DNA from: Mallotus nudiflorus
Taxonomy: Eukaryota > Streptophyta > Magnoliopsida > Malpighiales > Euphorbiaceae
Length of the DNA stretch: 64,000 nt
Reading direction: 5' to 3'
Assembly: GCA_947683625.1 (NCBI GenBank)
Contig: CANTUR010000285.1
Span: 124,001 to 188,000, forward strand
Each line of letters opens with the position of its first letter. Position 1 is the stretch's first letter. Under the pieces are notes generated by a model, which saw nothing but the letters and a program-made list of their open reading frames with translations, was not told the origin of the DNA and ran no database searches. Shown piece by piece: positions 12,507 to 25,699 of the stretch. Made by a program: the position numbers and the translations under genes.

Positions 12507-12816
12507 TGTTGTATAATTAAGATTGAATTGCTTAGTTTATTATAGAATAAACTTGAATTTAGTAGTATTTAATTAGAAGAAAAAATATTTTATAGTAGAA
12601 TGATTTTAAGAGAATTTACATAAATTTTGAAGAAAATTTTAAAAATTATAATATTGAAAGAATTTAAAAAATAATTTATTTTTTTCTATATCTTTTTTAT
12701 TAATAAATTTCAATTTCTTTATATAGAAATTTTTTTTTATTATTTAAAAATTATTTTTTCATAAACAATATATTATTCATTTATAAATAATATATTATTC
12801 ATTCACATTCATAATA
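12507..12816 (-). repeat. Copia element A, 5' LTR (strongly decayed)
   Basis: Direct-repeat partner of 6560-6837, beginning TGTTGTATAATTAAGATTG. It is longer because of a short internal duplication around 12765-12800 (ATATATTATTCATT twice). Nearly all differences in the matched part replace G or C of the other LTR with A or T. The adjoining inner sequence (12484-12506, minus strand ATTATCAGTAC) does not match the usual initiator-Met primer site well, so no primer binding site is called. Confidence 0.85.
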
Positions 12817-12821
12817 TTTAT

Positions 12822-15800
12822 CATTTTTTTTTTTAAAAAAAGGAAAGTTGAATTTAATAATAAAAATAAAAAATAAATATTTTATGTTTAGTCAACTTAG
12901 TAATTAAGAGTGTACATGTGGATTATAAGACTATCAATTTCGAATTTTCAAGAACTTATCTGATGCACTCGTGCTTCTGCGCACGTGACATTCTCGAAAT
13001 GCCTTCCATGGTGGGAAGCACAACCAATGAAAAAGGTTTAATTAACTAATTAATTAATCAAGGAAATCGAACTTTTTAATTTATTTAATTAATAAAAAGA
13101 TTAAATAATTTAAATTTCAATAATTATATAATAAAATTAATTTTTCTTTAAATATATAAAAAGTTAATTTTATATATTATAAGAATGAATAGAATTTGAA
13201 TCTTATATTTTAAAATATTTTTAGAAAAAAAATTAATAGTTAGAGAATTTTCACATTAGACCAATAGTTTTTATTAATTCCATTCTTTTGGCCTTTTGAA
13301 CAATAATTTATAATTTGTATTGTAAGCTTAAGGAGGAAAACATAAACAAATAGAGTTCATGCTTTTTAGGTGTAATAATTAGTAAGTTAGGCCTTAAGGC
13401 ACTTAGAGGCACATTTCACTTTTCAGAATGTGGTTAGGGGTTTTTACAAATTTATTTATTAATAGAAGTAGGATGAATCATAATTTAGTAAAAAGTAAAT
13501 AAAAAGAAAAATTTAAATTTTTAAATAAGAAATTTGTTACAAAAATATCTAATAAATATCTATTGGCTAAAATAAATGATATTTATCAACTTATTATTTA
13601 TTTCTAAACTAATTATAATTCTCTTATGACTTTGATAAATCAGAAATTTTGAATTTTAAATATATGAATTCTAGCTTACTTACTTTTATTTTTGTTATTT
13701 ATTTTAACATATAAAATCATTAGATTGTCAATTTTTCTTTTTTTTTTTTTGCTATTACAAATTGAGAAAGGAGGATATGAGATGCCGCAAGAGTTTCACA
13801 TTAGAGGCAAATTGTTGAGTTATTATTGTAATTACATTACTAAAATCTCCTAGAGTTTACTAAATATATTAGTTGATATTTTCTTTTTTAGTAATATATT
13901 ATGACATCCTTAAGTTTAGTTTCCGTTATATTAACTCATCCTTTAGTTTTGTTATGATTAATGAATTTAAAGTGTAATTTTTAATATAAAATATTTCATT
14001 TTAATCTTTAAAGTTTTATAATTTTAAAATCTATATCAATTTTTACTATTTAGATGCCATATCATTTTTTAAATTTTTTTCACAAGTAAAAAAAGTTACT
14101 TATTTTAATTGTTTAATATTTTAAATTAAAAATATGAATGAATATTCTGTATAATTTTAAATTTAAAAAAAAACAAACAAACAAACATTAAGATAAAAAA
14201 GACACTATACTCAAAGACACCATGATAAAAATATAATTTAAAATTTAAATCATTTTGATAATATTTTTCATAAATATTAATCATTTCATTTATATCCACT
14301 CATAATTAAAATTTTTAATTAATATGAAAAATTTTTGTAATATAAGTTTTAAATAAATTTTTAAAATAATTTACGAAATTCAAAATTTTAATAAGGAGTA
14401 AATATAAGTGTAAAATTGAAATTTAGGAAAATTCCGACCAAATAAAATATATAAAATATAAAAATATAAAATTTATTTCAATTAAAAAATATATAATAAA
14501 ATTTTTATTATAATATCTTTTTATCATTCTATTTTTATCTAAAAGAGTTATAATTTTCACTGAAAATTAAAAAAAAAATTATATAATTTAGAATATTATT
14601 AAAACAAGTAGAATTTTAATAATTAATTATCTTTATATAGTCAGACCTCGACAATTCTTAGAGAAAAATTTAAGCTCAAACGAATTTATTGGAAATATTA
14701 ACTATATTATGAGACCTCCACATAATCCTCTTTTATAAGTGTCAAGAGTAACAAACTGCATGATTTAAAAAAATAAAATAAAATTTTAAACACAAAAGGA
14801 ATGTTTTCACTAGCCTCTTTTTTTTTTTTTTTTCTAACTCTCTTTTTTTTAGTCGCTCATCATTCTTGAGTCAGGAAAGAATGATTTTTTGTCATTTTTA
14901 TTCTAAAATACTAATTTATATGTCTTTTTAACAATTTATTTTTAAATAAATAATAATCCATATAAATTTAAGCTTTATTTTGTTTTTAATGATTTTATCA
15001 TTTTATTACGACGTTTAGTTTTCGTCATTTTGTTATGGCGTTTGATTTTTATTATTTTGTTACGATATTTTATTTTCTGTCTTATTGCAGTTTTTTTTTT
15101 TTTTTGTGAACGATCTAAATAGACAAAACATATTTGATCAGATCAAAATAATAAATCAGATTATGACTGTTAATATGTTGCAGAACTGAAGTTATAGGTA
15201 TTATAGTCATTATAATATTATCAAATTTGTAGATTTTGAGCCGATTTATTATGCTATTAATTTGAGTGTTATTTCATTTTCTATGATTTTTAGCAAATTC
15301 GAATATATGTTTCTATCGATATATTATTAGTTTGAATCAATATATTTTTTTTTTTTAAAAATAAGGTGTTTTCAATATAAAAATTGTATTTTAGTCCATA
15401 AATTCTCAACAAAAATTAACGAAATGATGAGTTGATATAACTAAAATCAAACTTAGCGATGTCATAGTATATCAACCAAAAAAAGATATCGACTAATATA
15501 TTTGACGAAATCTCAAAAAAAAAAAAATTTAGTAATTTACACTTGCTAATAATATTCTTAATATAGTAAAGACATGATCGATGTGCTTTGATTTTAACCT
15601 CCATTAATTAATATTGATTATTATTAATTAGGACAATGGATCTCTGAGTCATCATGCACTAGTTCTAACTTCTAACTCTAATAATTTGGATAACCTGTAA
15701 ACATTATGCCCATGCATAGGATAATCACGGAATTATTATTATTATTATTAAGGTTTGACTGTAAAGTACCAAATCCCAGTGGTTTTAGCTGTATTTGTGA

Positions 15801-16187
15801 GGAGACCCAAGGTTTTATTAAACTCAAAAGGTTTGTGAACCATTACTAAATGTTACCAGCAAAAGGTATTAAAAAAACTATCAAATTTTTTATTAAAAAA
15901 TAAAGATTATTATAAATTTAAATTAACTCAAGTAGAATAAAAAATAAATTAAATAAATTTTAAAAAAATTAATAAAAAAAAGATTAAATACACATAAATT
16001 TACTAGCAACAGATTACATTAATTTAGACCAAATTTACTGAATATATTTGACATTGTTTATAAGATTATTTTAAAAATATATTCTCAGATTAATATTATA
16101 ATATATTTACAGAGCTTTGCATAAATTCTAGATGAGTTGGATTCTTATTCTCCTCGAATAGATAGTGTCATGTTGATTTGGATGATG
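12822..16187. other. AT-rich intergenic DNA
   Basis: No gene or element I can recognise in 3.4 kb. It holds poly(T) runs (13737-13750, 14818-14833), a (TTA)n run at about 15735-15750 and one short tandem repeat listed separately. Confidence 0.6.
15001..15081. repeat. Tandem repeat, 3 x 27 bp
   Basis: Three consecutive 27-bp units, each starting TTTT(A/G)TTA(C/T)G and ending in a T-rich half. Units are 15001-15027, 15028-15054 and 15055-15081. No coding content. Confidence 0.75.
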
Positions 16188-17333
16188 GATACAGTTAGGA
16201 CTGTGCATGGGGTCACTTTGATTTGGATTCTGAATATCTATTCCGATCGAATTAAAAGCTAATGAAATGGGAGGTTGAACCAAGCCTATTTAAGGCATGA
16301 TACCGACGGATCGATTAACCGTTTAGATTGGGTTGAACAATTCGGATTATATCAATTGGATCAGATTTTAACAACCCATTAAAATTGAATCCAAAACTAA
16401 TAAACTTTTGACTATATTAAACATATTAATGGGTTTGGTCTAACTTTACATATTTTCAGTTTGTAAAAAAATATAAGAAATAAAATAAATAGCCCTAAGA
16501 CAATAAAATAAATAGCCCAAGAGCTCCAAACTATACATAATTGACCTATAATTAAAGCCCTATAATTTTACATATAAAATTAAAGCCATAATTTTATATT
16601 AATTACAAGCAACAAAAAATCAACTTTACATAAAGCTAAGGACTCCATCCAAAATAATAGGAATCCTGCTTTATATTCCTACAAAACAATTGGACAAAAC
16701 AAACATAAATTGCAAAGTATTAAGTGAAAGAAATGAATGTTAAAAGAAATATTAATGAGATGAGTCTCAGGGTAATTATTTTTAAATCAAATGCCTATTG
16801 GTAAAGTTGTTCCTGGCAACAACAAAAAATCCACTTAAGGAACATTTTATGCTAATAAACATTTGAATCATACAAGTAAATGAGGTTGAAGCCTCATCAT
16901 TGACTCATCTTATTTGAAACATAAAAATTTACACAAGAATGAATAAATGATGTAAACATAAACAATATAAATCCGGCTGCAAGCTTGCAATGAACCAACA
17001 AGAAGAAGTCTCCATCACAACAGTAAGTCCTTCAATCAATAACAAATATGAACCTTAAAAGTCCTTAACAAGACTCAAATAAGTCAGTACCACTACTAGC
17101 AATAGTCTTGAAAAGAAGAAGTAACAAGCATTAGTATAATAAATCAAAATACGCAATAATTTGATAACAGAGAGGGAGGCTCAGACTCAATATGTAAAAT
17201 AAGTCATGAATAGCAAATGCAGCCATATTTCCAGCAACATCAAAAAATTGAGCTACCAGGGAAACTTAAGCATATCATTCACTTATTTGACTCAGTTTAA
17301 ATTGAGTGGAAGCATTCATTATAGCCTCACATA

Positions 17334-17520
17334 TGCAAAAAAATGCAACATCAACATTGAACAGAATCAAATCAGTAGTGGAGGTCACATCTAAATGCAA
17401 AAAAATGCAACATTAACACTAAAGCAAAATCAAATCAGTAGTAAAGGTCACATTTTAATGCAAAATGTAACGGCAACACTATATTTGATTTAAAAATGCA
17501 ATGAAGGTCACATTTAATTG
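17334..17520. repeat. Tandem repeat, 3 x about 62 bp, in hAT
   Basis: Three units contain TGCAAAAAAATGCAAC, then an A-rich stretch, then AAATCAGTAGT.(A/G)AGGTCACAT. The third unit is more diverged. They lie between the left TIR and the 3' end of the transposase. Confidence 0.7.
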
Positions 17521-17800
17521 CAAACCCCACAAGCAAACGACAACATAAGGAAAAAGCAACATAGGCAAATAGTAGCAAATAACACATATATGTCATCAAT
17601 GTAAAAGGTAACTAAAGTTAGTTAATTTACTCAAAAAAATTTGTTAGCAAAATTTGTTATATGACTTAAGAGGAGGCATGGTCAACACTCAATAAGGGCA
17701 TGTTTGGCCCTATTCCAACTGATAGCAAATCTGCATAAGTAAAATAACAAACTTAGAAAATATTAAATGAAAAAACATGTATTTATTAAGGCATATAAAA

Positions 17801-19930
17801 TTAATACTTACCTTTCTCAAAGTTTTCTAAATCTTCAAGTGCCTCTTCAATAGACATAGGTTGATTGCCCTTTCTTAGCCAATCTGAATTACAGATAAGA
17901 GCTTCCACTATCTTTGGAGTCAAGGACCTTTTAAAGACATCAAGGACTCTCCCACCTGTGCTAAAAGCACTCTTTGAAGCACCTGTAGAGACAGGAATAG
18001 CTAACACATCTCGATAAAGTTTATAAAGGATGGGGAATCTCTTTGAATTTAACTTCCACAACCTCAATACATTAAAGGGACCTAAATCCTCCTCAATAAC
18101 TGCTTCATTTAGGTATAAGTCAAGCTCAGTTTTCTTGCTTCTACCTCCTAAACCCTTATCCAATTTCTATTTCTTAAAATGAGCCTTCAAAACAGATATA
18201 TTTTTCCCACAAACAGAATCAAAGACACTTAATTCAAATTAGCTAAGAGGTTCAGTAGTGGAAATATGAGAAACATAATTAGTTAAGGGTTTGTACAAGC
18301 TAATATAATCTTCAAACATCTCACATAACCTTCAAACAACTCATAAAGAGAACATTTAACATTATTGAATATGCTTCCACCAAGTATTTCTCCATAAATA
18401 GTGTTTAAAGAGAAATTTATGTATTCAATTTTATCCCTAGGATCTAAAATGTTGGCATTAAAAATGAGATGGTTCATTTTTTCAGGGTCACCCTAATATT
18501 TGTCAAACTTAGTTTTCAAGCTATTTCCCATAAGTGTCATTGATAAATCATTAGATTTTTGCCACTCATTTAGAATGCATAACAAGTCAGAAATTTCAAT
18601 GAAAAACATATTGGCAGTAATGTATTAAGAACCAGAAATTCTCAATGTTAACTCATAAAAATGATGCAGAAATGTCACATATTACTTGACAGACTCCTAA
18701 TCCAAATCAGTTGGTACATTATCACCTAAATTTGACCTAAAACTGCTTTCAAGTTCCTCATAAAATTGAAAGACTTTTTCATGAGAAGAAGCAATCCTTA
18801 ACATCAAATAGGTTAAGTTCCACCTAATGGGAACATCAAAGCACAAGTTTGATTTACATTGAACCCCAACTAAGTCACTAAATTCCTTGAATGTCCTCAA
18901 TCTAAATGGTGAGTTCTTAATATACCTAACAACATCCCTTACTCTTTTACTAAAAAAATTTGCATCTTTCAACCCCTCATTCACTACAAGATTCAAGATA
19001 TGTGTAATGCAATGCATCTGTGCATACTTAGCTCTAACTATGCTCACCCCTCAATTTATCAATTTTTTTGAAATATAACAAAGCTGTGTCATCAGAGGAG
19101 GCATTGTCAATTATGACGGTGAATATATTCCTCAAACCCCACTATAGCAACCAGTTATTTAAAGTTTTGGCTATGTATTCCCCTCTATGTGAAGAAACAA
19201 GTACAAAATAAATGATTTTTTTGTTAAGCCTCCACTCATCATCAATGAAATGTGTTGTAATGCACATATAATTGATTCTCTGGATAGATGTCCAAGAATT
19301 AGTGGTCAACAAAACCCTATTAGAAAAATAATTTTTTAGTTTAAGTCACTCTTCTACATAAGAATCAAAGCAATCCCTATTCACAGTCCACCTAGTAGGA
19401 ATCTTAAACCTAGGGCATATAGCAACTACAAATTGCTTAAAACCCTCCCCTTTAACAAACTTAAAAGGTAACTCATCAATGATAATCATTTTAGCAAAGG
19501 CAACCCTGATTTGGCATTGGTCAAATTTCCAAGTCCTAAATAAACCCACATTTTTAGAAGCTTCCACATTAGGTTTAAATGTTCAAAGTGCTTGTCTAGT
19601 GTCTTTACTGTGTGCATTTTTTTGGCAAGCAAGCATGTGATTTTTAAGTGAAGATGTGCCATGTATTTTTGAATGATAGAAAATAATTTTAGCATAATAT
19701 ATACACTTAGCTTTTTATGTTCTACCTTTCTCATCTTTCAACTTCTCAAGGTGCTCCTAAGCCTTGGATCTAGATTTAACCTCTTTTCTTTTATTCTCAA
19801 CAACAACATTATGCTTATTAGAAGTAGAATCAGTAAGTTATGCTTCCACCTCAATTTGAGATTTAGAATCAGGGACAGGGACACCACCACCAATAGTATT
19901 ACTGCCACTGGGGGGTGTTGGATTATCCAT
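17801..19930 (-). pseudogene. hAT transposase (BED finger, RNase H-like, dimerisation domain), broken
   Basis: The likely start is MDNPTPPSGSNTIGG at 19930. In order: a BED-type zinc finger near 19640-19710 (KCIYYAKIIFYHS.IHGTSSLKNH, with the second finger Cys replaced); the FRTWKFDQCQIRVAFAKMI segment at 19450-19550; the first RNase H-like block TNSWTSIQ (the family's Asp replaced by Asn); VIIDNASSDD with its Asp kept; HCITHILNLVV and RWNLTYLML near 18820-19020; and the C-terminal dimerisation domain at 17801-18163 with VLRLWKLNSKRFPIL and VSTGASKSAFSTGGRV, where the usual Glu of the SESAFS motif is Lys. Stops at several points confirm it is a pseudogene. It would once have bound the TIRs and cut the element out. 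Confidence 0.9.
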
Positions 19931-21061
19931 CCTGCATGCACAGGCAACAATATAAAAGAGTTATAAACATTTTGTGAAGCAAAAAAATACATGTCAATCA
20001 ACCAGAATAGCAACATAGAAAATCACCATAATAGCATTAGAATACAACAAATAATAGGAAAGAGACAAATAAATTTAGATTTCTAAAAATATTTCTAAAT
20101 ATTTACTTTTGATATTAATCAATAAATTCAAAGAAAATTTTTATACTTTAAATAAGATAAACTAAATCAAATAGTCATGCATTTTTTTTCTCAAGCATTA
20201 TGACTAGAAGCCAAAATTTTAAAAAATTAATATAAACCAAAATTTTACAAAATAAGAACAACTAAATCAAACAGTCATGATTAAATACATGAAAAATAAG
20301 ATTTTATTTTTTAAAAATAAATTAAACTTTCAAAAAAAATTTAAATAATGCAACTTAACACTCAACAGAATCAAAATAAAAGTTTAACAAATTAAAAATA
20401 ATTTTAAATAAAAACAAAACATCACTTTTTAAAAAAGAATCAAAAGAACTACAAGTTTACCTTAATTTGTTTGCAACACTAGTTTAGTCACAGAAAGGAT
20501 TTTGATCTGGATACATCAACTCAGATCGAGAAAAATCTACTTACATTGGGATAGATTAGCTTAGATCAGGACTAGATCGGAAGCTTTCACCTCTTTGATT
20601 GTAAGGAACTTCCACCATATTAACTTTTACTCAAAAAAAATATATATCAAATTAGATAAACTGATATAAGTTTACATAAACAAAAAAATATTCAAAATTG
20701 AAACTATATTGAATATCTCACCTTATATTCTGAAAGATCTTGAACTTTTTTTAATATGCATGCTTAAAAATGAACAAATAAAGTCCTTTATGCTACATAT
20801 CTGCCATCAAATTGATTCTATAGTAATAAACACAAACATATAATGAACAGATTTAGGAAAGAGACATCATTATCCAGAGAGGCTCGATGTGAAAGAGAAC
20901 TAGAAAAAAGAGAAGACGAGATTAAAGAGTGAAGAAGATGAGACTTAAATTGAAGGAAATTAGGAGACTAGGGTTTGAACGAGAGGGGTTGAGAGAAAAC
21001 AAAGAGCGACAACTAGGGTTGGTGGGTAAGTGACTGAAGAGAGGAGTTTAGGTTTAGGTTT

Positions 21062-21062
21062 A

Positions 21063-21160
<98 letters not shown>
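21062..21160. repeat. Microsatellite (TAA)n then (TA)n
   Basis: About 36 bp of TAA units run directly into about 62 bp of TA units, inside the hAT element near its right end. Confidence 0.95.
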
Positions 21161-21161
<1 letters not shown>

Positions 21162-21368
21162 TGTCGTTTATGTCTAGGGTAATAAGGTTTTCAGATGGTT
21201 CAGGTAGTTCAAAACCTATACTAAACTGCCCTATGACCCATCCTCTCCCTACCTGTTTCTCTCAATCTACCTACCCCACCCGCATTCAATCGAGCTGGCC
21301 CAATAATTCATATCGGACCGATTCATAAATTATGGGTCGGCTTGGTTTTGCTCAGTCCTAGATACAGT

Positions 21369-21750
21369 CACTTTTCTAGTGTTAATTCAATTCATAATTT
21401 AAGATAATTTTCTTACATAATCTATTATTTATTTAAATCAATATATATAAATTTATTAAAAATAAACAACAAATTTTAGATTTTATACACCAACAACTAT
21501 CATTGTATCAGCTAACATGATATTGTTCTCATTTAAACAATGTTTTAAGTACAAATTATGATATTAATAATTATATTAAATTAGTTATTAAGAGACATTT
21601 ACCAAAAATTAACTAGAGTTTAATGGATTTTGAATAATGATGATTAAAAAAATTAAAATTTTATCAAATTAAAATAAAATAAATATTTTTATTTAGTATG
21701 TGATCATATATTCACATTGTCATATATATTTAAAATTTCAAGCATTCATA
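21369..21750. other. AT-rich spacer between hAT and Copia B
   Basis: No coding or structured feature is visible between the hAT target duplication and the TAGCT duplication of the second Copia element. Confidence 0.6.
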
Positions 21751-21755
21751 TAGCT

Positions 21756-21910
21756 AGTCAGGAGTAGTATTTACGCAAGTAAAAGTGAGTTGTTGTATTG
21801 ATATTATAATGGTATATAATATACAAGTAGTTACATGAGAAACTAAAACAATATATTAGATAAATACAAGTTGTTGTAACAAACTGATATACATAAAAGT
21901 TATCTAAACA
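21756..21910 (-). repeat. Copia element B, 3' LTR
   Basis: 155 bp, matching 35591-35746 throughout (for example TAAAAGTGAGTTGTTGTATT against TAAAAGTGAGTTATTGTATT). Next to it, 21911-21922 reads on the minus strand as a G-rich polypurine tract (TTGTGGGGCTG). Confidence 0.9.
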
Positions 21911-21919
21911 CAGCCCCAC

Positions 21920-24217
21920 AAGCTGATGATGGAAGTGTGTGCAACCAAAGCTTGTCTCAAAATTTTGTAAGCTGAGAAATCGAGAGAGGCTTAGTCATAA
22001 GGTCTGAAACTTGGTCAGTAGAAGAAAGTAGCAAAACCAAAAGAAGCTTGTCATTGACCTATTGTCTAATAAAATGATAATTGACTTCAATATGGTGTGT
22101 ATGTGCATGGAACAGTGGATTAGAAGAAAGGAAAATGGCACCAATGTTGTCACACCACAAATGAGGCGCAACTGTTAACTCAACACCCAGGTCTTAAAGT
22201 AAATGGCACAACCATTTCAAGTCAACACACATATAAGCTATTGCTCTGAACTCTTATTCAATAGAGGATCGAGCCATGGTCCTTTATTTATAAAAACAAC
22301 ATGCCACCAAGTTACTGCCAAGATAAACCAAGTATCCACCGGTGGAGCAGTGGTCATTTGGACAACCCTCCTAATCAGCATCGATGTATGCAACCAACGA
22401 AGAAAGAGAGCTTTTGGTAACAAATAAGCCAAGATGAGAGGACCCTTGAAGATAGCGAAGAACACGTTTCAGAGCTTTGAAGTGTACATTTGTGGGATTG
22501 TGCATAAATTTACATAACTTGTTAACTAAATAAGAAAAATCTAGCTGGGTCAAAGTGGTGTATTGTAAGCTTCCACACAATTTACAATAGAGAAAGGCAT
22601 TGGTACCTGACAAAACATGGTCATTAGACATGGTTAATTGAGTACTCAAAACTATAGGACTACGACAAGGCTTATATTTTTCCATTCCTTCTTGCATAAT
22701 GATATTTAAAATATAAGATTATTGTGAAATGAGAATGACATTAGTTTGATGATGCACTTTGATCCTAAGGAAATAATCCAAAGTTCCTAAATTCAAAAGT
22801 ATGAAAGTAAAGGATAACTAACTAATAATTGAAGAGATAAAAGGAGAATCATTGCCAGTGATTATAACATCATCGACATAAACAAGGAGAAAATAAAACA
22901 ATGATTTTTTATTGTAGATGAACAATGATGAATCAGCTGTAAAATCGTGAAAACCAATAGTGAGAAGAAAATTACTCAATTTTTGAAACCAAGTCCTGGG
23001 TGCCTGTTTAAGTCCATAAAGGGACTTTTGTAGCTTGTAGACATAATTAGGAAATCTCTTATCAATAAATCCTTGTGGCTAGACCATATACACAATTTCT
23101 TCTAACTCACCATTTAAAAAAGCATTGCTCACATCCAACTATCTAAGTTGCCAACAGCGAGACACTGCAACAGAGAGCACTATGCGAATGGTAATGGGTT
23201 TAAATACTGGACTAAAGGTTTCATGATAGTCAAGTCTAGATTCTTGTGTGTACCCTGAGCTACTAACCGTACCTTAAATCTATCAAGTAAACCATCTTCT
23301 TTCCACTTAACTTTATAAACCCAATGATTTCCCACAATATTTCCACTAGATGGTGGAGTGACTAGAGTCCAAGCGTTATTACAAATCAAAGCTTCCATTT
23401 CACTTTGCATGGCCTACTGCCATTCAGGTATTTGGATTGCTATTTTGAAAAAAGAGGGTTCGGTTTAAATAAATGGATGTGATACGAAAGTTAAATAAGG
23501 TAAGCAATTGGTTTGCATAAGGTAGATGGTCTGAGTTGCATGTGATTAGTGCGTTGGGGTGGACTGGGATTGGGTGAATCAGGTTGTATAGATTTATTTA
23601 TTTTGGGAAGAGATGGGCATAAATCAACAAATAAGTTAATGCCATCGGGGTTGTAAATAGGTGTTTGTGAATGGAAAGGAGATGAGGTAGAGTTGGTAGT
23701 TATGGATAAAAAAGGAGATTAGGTGATAGAATTGGACTTAGATGAGGACTGTGGAGAGGAGGAGATAGAATTTGAGTTAGAAATGATACCTATATGTTCC
23801 AGTTGACATTGATGTGAAGGCAATTAATATGAGAGTTGTAACCATGGATCGGAAGACATGCTGACTGCCGAAGTATCCAAATTAGAAAAACGTGCCAATT
23901 ATTTAAATGGAATTTTTTTTCATTAAATTGAACATGACAAGCCACATAATTTTTCCCAGTTGTTTTATCCAAACAATGATATCCTAAATGAATTAGAGAG
24001 CAATCCAAGAACACATATTGTGTAGTTCGAAAGGAGAATTTATATCTATTGTACGGTCTTAAAATAGGATAAATAGCACAATAAAAAATGCATTTTATAG
24101 TTAGGTTATTTGTTGTATAACAATTGATATAGTATTTTTTATGCAATGAACTAGTAGGCATTCTATTGATAAAAAAAATGGCAGTCTCAAAAGCAAATTC
24201 TCAATATTTGAATGGTG
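21920..24217 (-). pseudogene. Copia element B pol, 3' part (end of integrase, RT, RNase H), broken
   Basis: Starting at the insertion point and reading down: the end of the integrase region (FINRMPTSSLHKKYY near 24130-24170, then RPYNRYKFSFRTTQYVFLD); RT N-terminal block at 23180-23410 (MQSEMEALICNNAWTLV, GNHWVYKVKWKEDG, RFKVRLVAQG); YVDDVIITGND near 22860-22890, catalytic residues intact; CGSLQYTTLTQLDFSYLVNKLC and FKALKRVLRYLQGSS at 22430-22580; and the RNase H end with ADVLTKPL-like sequence, decayed, near 21940-22020. Stops and frameshifts separate the blocks. Upstream pol sequence continues beyond the Gypsy insertion at 33596. Confidence 0.85.
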
Positions 24218-24222
24218 CACCA

Positions 24223-25682
24223 TGCTGCGATTCCGTAAGTGCACAGATCAACAAGTAATAAAGTGATAGGTAAAGTATCATCTCCATAGGGATTGGGGAC
24301 TAAACACTTATTAATCTTAATCATATTTGTTTAGAGTGATAATTGGTGGTTTGATTAAAGCAAATAAATAACTAAAATAAATAAATGTAGGGATGTAAAT
24401 AAGGCTATTGCAAATCAAAATAACAAAAAAAACAAATAGTATTGGAAGCATATTGTTAAGAGAAATGGCATACCATATTTTCATTAAGCTAAATAACATA
24501 TTAGTTCAAGTTCTTATGCACACCTCAAGCTTTTAAAAATTGAATTAACAATCTTTCTCGAATAAAGTTAATCTCACTAACAAGCATAAACCAAATCTCA
24601 TTATACAACTTAATTCTCATCATCATCATATAACAAGATTAAATCTAACTTGGAAGGCATTTAGCAAACTTATGGAGGATTAGATCTAAACAAGCTTTCT
24701 CAAGTCATTGATAGATCTAACAAGTGTATGTGGGTATATTGAATCCACAAACTCTCATTGCATAGATTCAAATAAGGATGCATTTGGTTATAATACATCA
24801 CTCAACAAGCTTAACATACAAAATATGCAATTAATAACAAGAACTAATATATTAAATGAACTTAATTCAAATGGATTTCCAAAAATCCTACCAATATATA
24901 AAAACTTAGCCACTCATGATATTAAAACCAACATTCAATATTCAATTACACATAAAAGACTAGAATAAATATAAGAGTAAGAAATGTTATCCAAAGGAGC
25001 TTGAATCTTCTAATGGATCTCTCTTTTCCATCTTCTTTTTTTCCTCTTTCTCCTCCTCTTGTGTGTCTTACTTCTTTTTTGTGTTGTTTTTATGTATTCC
25101 CCCCTCTTTTTTTGTGAATGTGAGAGCATGTGTATATAATGTGTCCTTCTCCCTAAGTAATTCATGTTTATTATCCTTTTAGACCTTATAGAATAAGTCC
25201 TTTCACCTCCCCTTATATATTTTCTTGAATTCAATACACCTTAACATGTTTTGTACTAAAAATGATGAGTTCAATGATTGTGGAAGACCTGTGGTCGTGT
25301 ATGAAGGGAATACAAGAAAGGGTCACACTTGTGCATTGGTTGCGCTCGTAATAGAGGGTTAGCTTGATGGCCAACTGTGATCACGCTTTAAGCTGCACTT
25401 GCAGAGGGCTCGACATCACTTGCGGCTTGGCATTTTAGGCATCCTGAAATCGCATTTTATGTCATGATCGTGTCATTTTCTCTGCTCAGCTACACTCTAC
25501 TCTTTTTCTCTTCTTTTCTTCCTATATTCTCCTTAAATCACCTCCAAACTCCTTTTCCTTAACAAAAATAAAGAAACATAAAAGTATCTAAGTTTATATA
25601 TTTTTCTACTTTAAATGTTATGTAGAATGTATGAATGCATGCAAAATGAGGTACTAAATCTATACATAATTTGATACCAACA
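24223..25682 (-). repeat. Gypsy element 3' LTR
   Basis: Starts TGCTGCGATTCCG and ends TTTGATACCAACA. It aligns end to end with 32147-33590. Adjacent inner sequence 25683-25699 reads on the minus strand TTCAAGTGTGGGGATATT, the typical polypurine tract of this family. Confidence 0.93.
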
Positions 25683-25699
25683 AATATCCCCACACTTGA

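Larger units (their letters stand above)
6560..12816 (-). mobile_element. Copia-type LTR retrotransposon, decayed (element A)
   Basis: A full-length but inactive Ty1/Copia element on the minus strand. Its two LTRs (6560-6837 and 12507-12816) are direct repeats. Reading right to left the order is 5' LTR, leader, gag with a zinc knuckle, protease, integrase, reverse transcriptase, RNase H, polypurine tract, 3' LTR. Integrase before RT defines Copia. A short TSD is suggested: CTTAT at 6555-6559 against TTTAT at 12817-12821, one mismatch. Stops and frameshifts split gag and pol into many pieces. I do not assign a lineage. Confidence 0.92.
16196..21360 (-). mobile_element. hAT DNA transposon with decayed transposase
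   Basis: Bounded by a perfect 8-bp TSD, GATACAGT, at 16188-16195 and 21361-21368; 8 bp is the hAT superfamily length. The terminal inverted repeats are TAGGACTGTGCA at the left and TAGGACTGAGCA (reverse complement of the right end), matching the TAGGG-TG--CA type of plant hAT elements. Subterminal regions are rich in GGTT/AACC motifs. Inside, on the minus strand, is a broken RICESLEEPER-like transposase. The element also contains a three-copy tandem repeat and a TAA/TA microsatellite near its transposase 5' end. Confidence 0.95.

Noticed and set aside
25010..25234. Lys/Arg-rich 74-codon open frame
   Set aside because: Comes from the CT-rich part of the Gypsy LTR; a basic low-complexity translation.
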